Assembly (NCBI GenBank): GCA_025963425.1
Contig: JAOPUQ010000470.1
Location: 1-10,959, forward strand
DNA length: 10,959 nucleotides
Origin: Modestobacter sp.
Lineage (GTDB): Bacteria; Actinomycetota; Actinomycetes; Mycobacteriales; Geodermatophilaceae
Reading direction: 5' to 3'
The notes beneath the pieces were generated by a model, which was not told the DNA's origin, did not search any database, and saw only the letters and a program-made list of their open reading frames with translations. Positions 6,281 through 10,959 of this stretch are shown here, one piece after another. The translations under genes and the position numbers were made by a program. Position 1 is the first letter of the stretch; each line of letters begins with the position of its first letter.

Positions 6281-6410
6281 CATTCTCCTTAGGGCGGGCT
6301 GTTTCTCTGCGCTGCGGTGCGCGATGGAGGGAAGCTATGGCCCACGTCACATACTGTCTATAGATTGTTTTGGAGTTCGGCTATTCACTGATGAATCAAT
6401 GGAGCGGAAC
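6281..6410. promoter_or_regulatory. divergent promoter/operator region between the operon and the LysR gene
   Basis: This 130-base gap separates the divergently transcribed SDR and LysR genes. Its right part (6341-6400) is clearly more A/T-rich than its surroundings. The perfect palindrome TCTATAGA (6357-6364), centred between 6360 and 6361, extends imperfectly outward over 6351-6370, with 7 of 10 pairs matching. TATAGA-like -10 elements can be read on both strands within it. LysR-type regulators normally bind dyads in such gaps and control the divergent target operon with an aromatic intermediate as coinducer. That role is inference from layout. No good -35 element was found. Confidence 0.55.
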
Positions 6411-7343
6411 GTGGAGCTGCGCCAACTGCGGTACCTCGTGGCGGTTGCCCGGGTCGGGTCGTTCCTCGGCGCCGCGGCCGCGTTGGACGTGCCGCAGCCG
6501 TCGCTGTGGCGCTCTGTCAAGGCGCTCGAGGCCGAGCTGGGGGTCGCGCTCTTCGAACGGTCCGGCCGCGGGGTGCAGCTGAGCGGGGCAGGGCGCCAGC
6601 TGCTGCCCCGCGCCGAGCAACTGCTGGACCGGGCCGGCGCGATCTCCCTGTTGGCGGCCGAACTCGCCCACGGGCGCGCCGGCGTCGTCACTGTCGCCTG
6701 CGCGCATCCGCACGTCCCCCGGTTCCTGGCGCCGCTGATCGGCGCCTTCCGGTCCACGCACCCCGGCGTCCACGTCGCCGTTCACGAGTCCTCCGGCCTG
6801 CCCCCGATCGGCCAGGTCCTCGACGGTGACGTCGATTTCGTCACCGGCCTGCCACAGGCCGAACGTCGTCTGGCCGGGTACCAGCTCGGCGAGGTGCGAC
6901 TGGCGGTGGTGACCGCTGAGGACCACCCGTGGCGAGGCCGCAGCTCCGTCTCCACGGCTGAGCTGCGCGGCCAGCCGGTGCTGACCGGCCACGCCGACAG
7001 CCTCACCCGGCGCCTGCTGGAACCGGCGCTGCGCGCGGGGGGCTTCGGGCTGGACGTCACCTTGGAGAGCGGCAACGCCACCACGCTCGTGGCGCTCGCC
7101 CGCGCCGGCCTCGGCGTGGCCGTCGTCGCCGACGACAACCTGGGCGCCGACGGTTCGACCAGCTGGCCGGCGCTCGTCGACGAGCACACCCCGATGAGCG
7201 CCCCGCTGTGGATCTACTGGTCGAACGAGCGGGACCTCGCCCCCGCAGTGCACTCCTTCGTAGGGCACATCCGGCGGTCCGGAGACAACCGTGACGCAGC
7301 CGGCAGCCAGGGCGGTCCCAGCCTGAGGCCCGGCCTGTCGTGA
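6411..7343 (+). CDS. LysR-type transcriptional regulator of the aromatic operon
   Basis: The 310-residue regulator is divergent from the catabolic operon. The N-terminal winged helix-turn-helix is typical (ELRQLRYLVAVARVGSF, AAALDVPQPSLWRSVKALEA, ELGVALFERSGRGVQLSGAG; residues 2-64), followed by a linker helix and a periplasmic-binding-protein-like effector domain from about residue 90 (VVTVACAHPHVPRFLAPLIG) with a standard DGDVDFVTGLP block. The start GTG 6411 is chosen because it aligns with the usual MELRQLRYF start of the family and has GGAG 6 bases upstream. ATG 6399 would add four residues, and a much earlier ATG at 6324 would run through the promoter region. It probably responds to a pathway substrate or intermediate and activates the operon. 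The last 25 residues are a variable tail, and the stop codon lies within a hairpin. Confidence 0.92.
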   Translation: MELRQLRYLVAVARVGSFLGAAAALDVPQPSLWRSVKALEAELGVALFERSGRGVQLSGAGRQLLPRAEQLLDRAGAISLLAAELAHGRAGVVTVACAHPHVPRFLAPLIGAFRSTHPGVHVAVHESSGLPPIGQVLDGDVDFVTGLPQAERRLAGYQLGEVRLAVVTAEDHPWRGRSSVSTAELRGQPVLTGHADSLTRRLLEPALRAGGFGLDVTLESGNATTLVALARAGLGVAVVADDNLGADGSTSWPALVDEHTPMSAPLWIYWSNERDLAPAVHSFVGHIRRSGDNRDAAGSQGGPSLRPGLS

Positions 7344-7354
7344 GGCGACGGGCC
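7327..7354 (+). terminator. hairpin overlapping the LysR stop codon
   Basis: The stem has a lower arm GGCCCG/CGGGCC (6 bp) and an upper arm GCCT/AGGC (4 bp) with a 2-base GA bulge on the 3' side and a GTCGTG loop. The TGA stop of the LysR gene (7341-7343) spans the loop and the first base of the upper 3' arm. There is no T-tract. It is a plausible intrinsic terminator of the actinobacterial type and could equally slow ribosomes at the stop. Confidence 0.5.
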
Positions 7355-7549
7355 GGTCACCACGGTGTCCGAGGCCCCGCCGGAGGATCCGTCACGGAAG
7401 AGGGCGGGCGGCTCTGGCAGAACTCGCCCGACGACTTTCCCTCGTTGCGTCACCCTCTGTCGGGCGACGCCACGGCTCGCTGGCGTCGAGACGCGCGGGA
7501 GACGCTCAACCCCGTCCCGCTCGTCTGCGGCTTCCATCAGGGGCCTGTG

Positions 7550-7843
7550 ATGGGATCGACCGCTCCCCTGCCTACCGAGGACCGCTTCTTGGGGCTCGAC
7601 TCACCGAAGGCAAGTGTCCGGGAGGGCGCGATCGCTCGACGTTCCGCGGCAGTTGCCGGTAGCAACGGACTCACCCGCCCGAGTCGGTCGAGGACGCCGT
7701 GGCCCACATCGCCCAGCGCCTGACCTCCGACCCCGACGACAACGTCCGCAAGCAGGCAGCAGCAGCACTGGGGGCGCTCGGCGAACGAGCGGTCGACGCT
7801 CCCGTCGGCGCTCTGGCGAACAAGCAGGAAGAACCTCCATCCG
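7550..7843 (+). pseudogene. HEAT-repeat-like gene fragment, frameshifted and truncated
   Basis: Two plus-strand frames read as successive HEAT-type helical repeats. From ATG 7550 the first frame gives DRFLGLDSPKASVREGAIAR, a typical HEAT helix-B pattern (VRxxAI). After about 7660 coding character moves to another frame: ESVEDAVAHIAQRL, then SDPDDNVRKQAAAALGALGE, then RAVDAPVGAL, a canonical HEAT/PBS-lyase-like repeat. The second frame has a stop (TAG 7660-7662) just upstream and no good start of its own, so a single-base indel between about 7663 and 7690 is the simplest explanation. After about 7843 the frame runs into sequence that is antisense to another coding-like stretch, so the 3' part is missing. 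HEAT repeats are protein-interaction scaffolds, and no specific function can be given. Confidence 0.45.
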
Positions 7844-7844
7844 C

Positions 7845-8076
7845 AGCGCAGCGGCGACCTCGCCAGGGAAGACCGGCTCTGGCCGGGCGATCGAGCCCCT
7901 CATCAGAGTCCTTCCCTGGTCGTCGACCAGGAACCGGCAGTCCGGCTCGCAGCCGCCACAGCCCCGGCTGCTCAGGAACCGGTGCCAGCTCCAGTCCAGT
8001 TGGTCCCAACAGTGTGCAGGGACGATCACGTGCAGCCGGCCGCCGTCGATAGAGAGCTGCTCCGGACCGCCCGGGG
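7845..8076 (-). pseudogene. coding-like minus-strand fragment rich in Cys and Trp, unrecognised
   Basis: The minus-strand frame reads GGPEQLSIDGGRLHVIVPAH, then CWDQLDWSWHRFLSSRGCGG, then CEPDCRFLVDDQGRTLMRGS. Third codon positions are G/C-rich and the composition looks like a real protein down to about 7850. There is a TGA in frame just upstream (near 8083), and the only starts are GTG 8029 or non-standard ones, so the N-terminus appears lost. Towards lower coordinates the frame stays open to 7601, but that part is antisense to the HEAT-like fragment and has lost coding character. The cluster of four Cys (CGGCEPDC plus CW) could bind a metal. I do not recognise the family. It may be a truncated hypothetical gene or a short real gene. 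Confidence 0.3.
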
Positions 8077-8100
8077 CCCAGCCATCTCACGACCGTTCGC

Positions 8101-8586
8101 TGACGGGACGACGAGCACCGACCACCTTCTCGGGGCCGCGGCCGCGGCCGCGGGCCACGGGCGCCGGCGCCCTTCATCGCCGTCCTCATCACGACGGTTT
8201 GCGGTGATTCACAGCGCGCTGGAGATGCAGTCGATGCCTATGAGCGCGACCACGGCCTCCGCCCGGACCGAATGCAGTCACTCCGGATCGAAATCGGCGG
8301 CGAGGTCACGCCAGACCCCGTTCTGGCGCGCCTGGAGAGCGACCTATCGGAATTTTTCCAGCAACCGGTTGCAAGCTCGACGAGGAGACCCGAGAGAATT
8401 CGGCGGCGCCGGTCGCCGACGCCCGGAGGGGCTTCCGATCCGCATCGGGATGAGCGTCGCCGTCCTCGCCGGGGTCAGTCGGCAGCCCGGTCAGTCATGG
8501 CGGGTGCGGCCTTCGACGTACGCGGCGGGCTGACCCGAGCTCCTGTAACCGCTCCGTCCCGCAGAGCGACCGGATCACCCAGGTGA
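8101..8586 (+). other. region without a confident gene, open frame with a coding-like middle part
   Basis: A plus-strand frame is open from just after a TGA at about 8100 to 8586. Its middle (about 8165-8365) reads plausibly as protein: APFIAVLITTVCG, then AVDAYERDHGLRPDRMQSLR, then IEIGGEVTPDPVLARLESDL and SEFFQQPV. Before and after, it is Arg/Gly-rich and looks non-coding. The only ATG is at 8272, in mid-segment, with no ribosome site. A GC-only palindromic run of CCGCGG units lies at about 8132-8155. I take it as an eroded gene fragment or chance, with no family assigned. Confidence 0.3.
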
Positions 8587-8642
8587 GGAAGAATCGTTCC
8601 GGAACTGCACCCACGGGCACAGCGCGAGGTGTATCAGGAGCC

Positions 8643-8978
8643 ATGCGCGCACGCGGGTCGGCCGCGATCGGGGTGGCACTGGCAAGCGTCGTCCTGGCCG
8701 CTGACTCCGGTTGTACCGCTGGCGGCGGCCAGGACGGCCCGCCGTCGCCTACCACCGCGGCGACAACGACCAACACTCCTACGGTTACGACACAGGAGAC
8801 CGGGGAGTCGCTGCCGTCGACGGTGCCGCCCTTCCCGTCAGAACCTCCTCCCTCGAAGAACACCGCCGGACCTCCGACGACGACTCGGACGCCGCCGCCG
8901 ACGACGACGACCAACTCGTCTGTCCCTTCCGGTACCAGGACTAGTCCGACACCCCCCGGCCTGGCGCCTGGGCGGTGA
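8643..8978 (+). CDS. small Thr/Pro-rich exported protein, possible lipoprotein
   Basis: A 111-residue ORF. Residues 1-23 form a signal-like segment: MRAR, then the hydrophobic SAAIGVALASVVLAA, then DSGC with Cys24. This resembles a lipobox but has Asp at the -3 position instead of Leu/Val, so lipidation is uncertain and cleavage by signal peptidase I is the alternative. The mature part is about half Thr, Pro and Ser (TTAATTTNTPTVTT, TTTRTPPPTTTT), typical of an extended wall-spanning or linker region without a folded domain. The start ATG 8643 follows CAGGAGCC. An upstream in-frame GTG at 8583 would add 20 residues in front of the signal sequence and is less likely. The membrane-protein gene follows after 20 bases in the same direction, so the two are probably co-transcribed. 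Function unknown. Confidence 0.55.
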   Translation: MRARGSAAIGVALASVVLAADSGCTAGGGQDGPPSPTTAATTTNTPTVTTQETGESLPSTVPPFPSEPPPSKNTAGPPTTTRTPPPTTTTNSSVPSGTRTSPTPPGLAPGR

Positions 8979-8997
8979 TGCCCCGTTGCCTGGAGCA

Positions 8998-9972
8998 GTG
9001 AGCCCGGATCCAGTCGGAGCAAGCCAGGCGCAGTCGGAAGAGCTCACGTCTTCCCGCAGCAAGGTGCCGGCCCCCGGACGAGCGCCCTCCACGACTGGGC
9101 CGGGCCGTGAGGTTGGGAACTCGGGGAAGGACGGCGCCCAGGCGCTGCGGCACGTGGTCGGCCTCGTCCTGGGGCAGTTGAGCGCCGTGGCCGCCCTGGC
9201 CTTCTACTTCGGTTGGGCGCGCACGAACGCCTTTCTCCAGTACTTCGGCCTCGATGCCTCCGTGGTGAACTTCTCCTCCACCGACTACGTGCTGCGCAGC
9301 GTTGGCCCGGCCTTCTGGCCGTTGATGGGTCTCGGCGTGCTCGTGCTGGTGGCTCTTGCCGTCGACCCACGTATTCGCGCCGGGCTTACGGCGATCGCAG
9401 CAGACCAGCGACGGCGGGTGTTGATCTTCGCCCTGCTCCTCGGTGTGGTGATGCTCGTCGTCGCTGCCGTCGGCCTCCTGCAGCTGTGGATCTTCCCGAG
9501 GTCGGTTCCGGTCATCCCGCTGCTGATCATCGGGGGTGTCGCCGTGATCACCTACGTCGCTGTGCTCCACGGCAGCGCCGCTACAGACGCCGGCGGCCTG
9601 CTTCACAAAGCGCAGTTCGTGGCGCTGTCCGGCTTGATCGCAGGAGGTGTCTTCTGGGCGTGGGGAGACTATGCGAGCCATCTCGGGACATCTTCCGCGA
9701 GGACGACGGCCGCCGAGCTGGCCTATCACCCGGATGTATCCGTGTTCAGTGCACAAGCTCTAGGCCTCTCCGGCAATGGAATCGCCTTTGATCCCATTGG
9801 TTCCACCGAGAGCGAGTACCACTTCCGGTATACCGGACTGCGACTGCTGCTCCGTTCGGACAATCGATATTTCTTGCTGCCCAAGAACTGGCGGCGGGGA
9901 CAGGACCCCGTGTTCGTCGTAACCGAGTCACACGATGTGCGCCTTCAGTTCGTGGCGCCGCCATACCCCTGA
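8998..9972 (+). CDS. five-TM membrane protein with extracytoplasmic C-terminal domain, unknown function
   Basis: The 324-residue product has a polar N-terminal 50 residues, then five hydrophobic segments at roughly 52-73, 101-122, 141-164, 169-191 and 206-223. About 100 soluble residues follow (LGLSGNGIAF, then SEYHFRYTGLRLLLRSDNRY, then FLLPKNW). With five spans the two ends lie on opposite sides, and a positive N-terminus inside would place the C-terminal domain outside. The blocks ALAFYFGWARTNAF, LQYFGLD and FSSTDYVLRSVGPAFWPLMG between TM1 and TM2 resemble an uncharacterised actinobacterial membrane family I have seen, but I cannot name a function. The start GTG 8998 is uncertain. The frame is open upstream to 8629, but there it overlaps the Thr/Pro-rich gene and lacks coding character. 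No ATG occurs in frame before TM2. Confidence 0.8.
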   Translation: MSPDPVGASQAQSEELTSSRSKVPAPGRAPSTTGPGREVGNSGKDGAQALRHVVGLVLGQLSAVAALAFYFGWARTNAFLQYFGLDASVVNFSSTDYVLRSVGPAFWPLMGLGVLVLVALAVDPRIRAGLTAIAADQRRRVLIFALLLGVVMLVVAAVGLLQLWIFPRSVPVIPLLIIGGVAVITYVAVLHGSAATDAGGLLHKAQFVALSGLIAGGVFWAWGDYASHLGTSSARTTAAELAYHPDVSVFSAQALGLSGNGIAFDPIGSTESEYHFRYTGLRLLLRSDNRYFLLPKNWRRGQDPVFVVTESHDVRLQFVAPPYP

Positions 9973-10002
9973 TTCCGACTCCCCTCCGTGGAGCCGCTGG
10001 AA

Positions 10003-10027
10003 CGCCAGTCAGTTGCTGATCCTGGCG
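10003..10027 (+). terminator. hairpin terminator after the membrane-protein gene
   Basis: Lower stem CGCCAG/CTGGCG (6 bp) and upper stem TCAG/CTGA (4 bp) enclose a TTG loop, with a 2-base TC bulge on the 3' side. It lies 30 bases after the stop codon and has no T-tract. The position and pairing support a transcription terminator for the 8643-9972 gene pair. Confidence 0.5.
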
Positions 10028-10087
10028 ACTGCCCCCTCATGGGCCGCTGGGGGGAACTCAGGTCCAATCGACCCGGCAGCTCGTCGA

Positions 10088-10120
10088 GCAGGCGGCAGGC
10101 GGCAGGCGGCAGGCGGCAGG
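10088..10120. repeat. tandem repeat of the heptamer CGGCAGG, about 4.7 copies
   Basis: Four exact units of CGGCAGG lie end to end at 10093-10120, preceded by a partial unit GCAGG. The period of 7 is not a multiple of 3, so change in copy number would break any frame through it, which supports a non-coding reading. Perfect short arrays like this arise and vary by replication slippage. Confidence 0.9.
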
Positions 10121-10528
10121 CAATGCTGATCTTTCCGGTCAACCGGCGGAATGAGACAAGGGCGAAGGCGACCAGCGGCCGCCAGCCACCAGTACACCGC
10201 CCGGGACCCACAGCGCCGAGGTCAGCCAGCGCACCTGCCTCAGCTCCCGTGTCCTCCTCTGGCCACGGCTGCCATACGCCGGGACCGGCGTCCGGTGGCA
10301 GGGCGCCCGTCGCGATGGCCCTTATCGTGTGCGGGCTCCCGTCCTGGCGCCGACGGGCCTCCCGCGTGGGCCGATTGATCCTCGTCACGTCGCGATCATG
10401 CTGTTCTCCGGGTGGTCCCTGCGAGCTGCAGACCTCTCGGTCACCGTCCTGGGCAGGTCCAGGACGTCGTCGTCTGGCCGGCCCGGGCGGTCGCACCGAG
10501 GCCGCTGACATGCTGACCGACCAACTCG

Positions 10529-10563
10529 TCCCGTGTCCCGTGTGCCGTGTCCCGTGTCCCGCC
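10529..10563. repeat. tandem repeat of the heptamer TCCCGTG, about 5 copies with one variant
   Basis: Units TCCCGTG at 10529, 10536, 10550 and a terminal TCCCGCC at 10557 flank one variant unit TGCCGTG at 10543. The period is 7, as in the array 400 bases earlier, but the unit is unrelated. It lies about 110 bases before the flavohemoglobin start. Confidence 0.9.
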
Positions 10564-10596
10564 GCGGTCCCGGGCCACTGACGGTCGCCGTCGATG

Positions 10597-10621
10597 GGTA
10601 CATGCCGCGGTGCTGGATACC
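10597..10621. promoter_or_regulatory. weak candidate operator/promoter element upstream of the flavohemoglobin gene
   Basis: GGTA and TACC arms, 17 bases apart, form a weak dyad 55 bases before the flavohemoglobin start, and the right arm includes GGATAC, usable as a -10-like element. Flavohemoglobin genes in many bacteria are controlled by nitric-oxide sensors such as NsrR, but this element does not resemble an A/T-rich NsrR site. The call is speculative. Confidence 0.2.
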
Positions 10622-10675
10622 GCGCCGTGGCGGGTGATGACCCCGTCCCGCACTCCGAGGGGGAAGGAACCAGTC

Positions 10676-10959
10676 ATGCTGTCCGACACGTCCAAGCCGG
10701 TGATCGAGGCGACCCTGCCGGCCGTCGGTGACAACATCCACACGATCGCCCAACGCTTCTACCAGCACATGTTCGTCGAGCACCCCGAGCTCCTGGACGG
10801 GTTGTTCAACCGCGGCAACCAGGCCGAGGGCACCCAGCAACGGGCGCTGGCCGGCTCGGTGGCCATGTTCGCCAGCGCGCTGGTCACCCATCCCGACCGC
10901 CTGCCCTACCACCTGCTGTCGCGGATCGCGCACAAGCACGCCTCGCTGGGCCTGCGCCC
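10676..10959 (+). CDS. hmp: flavohemoglobin (nitric oxide dioxygenase), 5' part, cut by the window end
   Basis: The 94 complete codons visible are the N-terminal globin domain of an Hmp-type flavohemoglobin, which oxidises nitric oxide to nitrate with O2, heme, FAD and NAD(P)H. Seen in sequence are the distal Tyr29 (B10) in QRFYQHMF, NRGNQAEGTQQRAL with Gln54 at the E7 position, and the proximal heme ligand His88 in RIAHKHASLGLR, aligning with Tyr29, Gln53 and His85 of E. coli Hmp. The remaining globin helices and the FAD/NAD reductase domain lie beyond the window, so a single-domain globin cannot be strictly excluded, although this sequence style is that of flavohemoglobins. The ATG at 10676 is preceded by a purine-rich GGGGGAAGGA. 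It is transcribed separately from the aromatic operon, and nothing links the two functionally. Confidence 0.88.
   Translation, partial: MLSDTSKPVIEATLPAVGDNIHTIAQRFYQHMFVEHPELLDGLFNRGNQAEGTQQRALAGSVAMFASALVTHPDRLPYHLLSRIAHKHASLGLR

Larger units (their letters stand above)
9973..10675. other. intergenic region with tandem repeats and no supportable gene
   Basis: About 700 bases lie between the membrane-protein gene and the flavohemoglobin gene. Several frames are open on both strands, as expected at this G/C content, but none shows consistent third-position bias, a ribosome site plus start, or a recognisable motif. What can be seen is a hairpin just after the membrane-protein stop, a 7-bp tandem repeat at 10088-10120, a second unrelated 7-bp tandem repeat at 10529-10563, and a short promoter-proximal stretch before the last gene. 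Confidence 0.6.

Noticed and set aside
6324..6398. Earlier ATG for the LysR gene at 6324
   Set aside because: It would run the coding region through the AT-rich operator region and add 29 residues before the conserved ELRQLRY start.
8629..8997. N-terminal extension of the membrane protein from 8629
   Set aside because: The extension is Arg/Pro-rich and out of frame with the Thr/Pro-rich gene it overlaps. Coding character of this frame begins only around 8998.
9945..10511. 188-codon minus-strand open frame in the intergenic region
   Set aside because: It passes through the CGGCAGG heptamer array, lacks a ribosome site and a recognisable domain, and has inconsistent third-position bias.
10088..10563. 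CRISPR array
   Set aside because: The repeats are only 7 bases, directly contiguous with no spacers, and no cas gene is nearby.
10385..10939. 184-codon minus-strand open frame at the window end
   Set aside because: Its first half is antisense to the clear flavohemoglobin globin domain and the rest crosses the TCCCGTG array.
1..10959. tRNA genes, insertion sequences, integrases or attachment sites
   Set aside because: I found no tRNA-like cloverleaf with a GTTCGAATC-type arm, no transposase or integrase motif and no terminal inverted repeats. By eye this is not exhaustive; a covariance-model scan would settle the tRNA question.

Overview
The window reads as high-GC actinobacterial DNA: coding strands have strongly G/C-biased third codon positions, GTG starts are common, and the aromatic dioxygenase cluster carries a 3Fe-4S ferredoxin domain of the kind known from actinobacterial systems. 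No 16S rRNA or other taxonomic marker is present, so the genus is open. An aerobic, probably soil-dwelling, aromatic-degrading member of the Actinomycetota is the best reading.

Positions about 230-6280, minus strand, form one catabolic operon, read from high to low coordinates: a long short-chain dehydrogenase (SDR), the Rieske ring-hydroxylating dioxygenase alpha and beta subunits, a small 104-aa protein, a meta-cleavage-product alpha/beta-hydrolase, a class III (LigB-type) extradiol dioxygenase, and an ORF fusing a LigA-like small-subunit domain to a 3Fe-4S ferredoxin. It ends in a wrecked 2-keto-4-pentenoate hydratase. Most junctions overlap by 4 bases. The inferred route is arene to cis-dihydrodiol (alpha/beta plus ferredoxin), to catechol (SDR), to ring-cleavage product (LigB plus LigA-like), to acid plus 2-hydroxypentadienoate (hydrolase). 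The next step, the hydratase, is destroyed. The aldolase, the acetaldehyde dehydrogenase and the ferredoxin reductase are absent from the window, so they must lie elsewhere or be missing. The enzyme set parallels the Hca/Mhp phenylpropionate route, but the substrate cannot be read from sequence.

A LysR-type regulator (6411-7343, plus) is divergent from the operon. The 130-bp gap between them is locally AT-rich and holds a TCTATAGA dyad, a likely operator and promoter region. A hairpin overlaps the LysR stop.

Positions 7344-8640 look like a gene graveyard: a frameshifted HEAT-repeat-like fragment on plus, an opposing Cys/Trp-rich fragment on minus, and an unrecognised frame at 8101-8586. Positions 8643-9972 hold a Thr/Pro-rich exported small protein (possible lipoprotein) followed 20 bp later by a five-TM membrane protein of unknown function, then a hairpin. 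Positions 9973-10675 have no supportable gene but carry two unrelated 7-bp-unit tandem repeats. A flavohemoglobin (Hmp-type) gene starts at 10676 and runs off the window end.

The most interesting items are the LigA-like/ferredoxin fusion with a possible internal TTG start, the hydratase collapsed by several separate deletions, the uncharacterised 104-aa operon member, and the exported-protein/membrane-protein pair.
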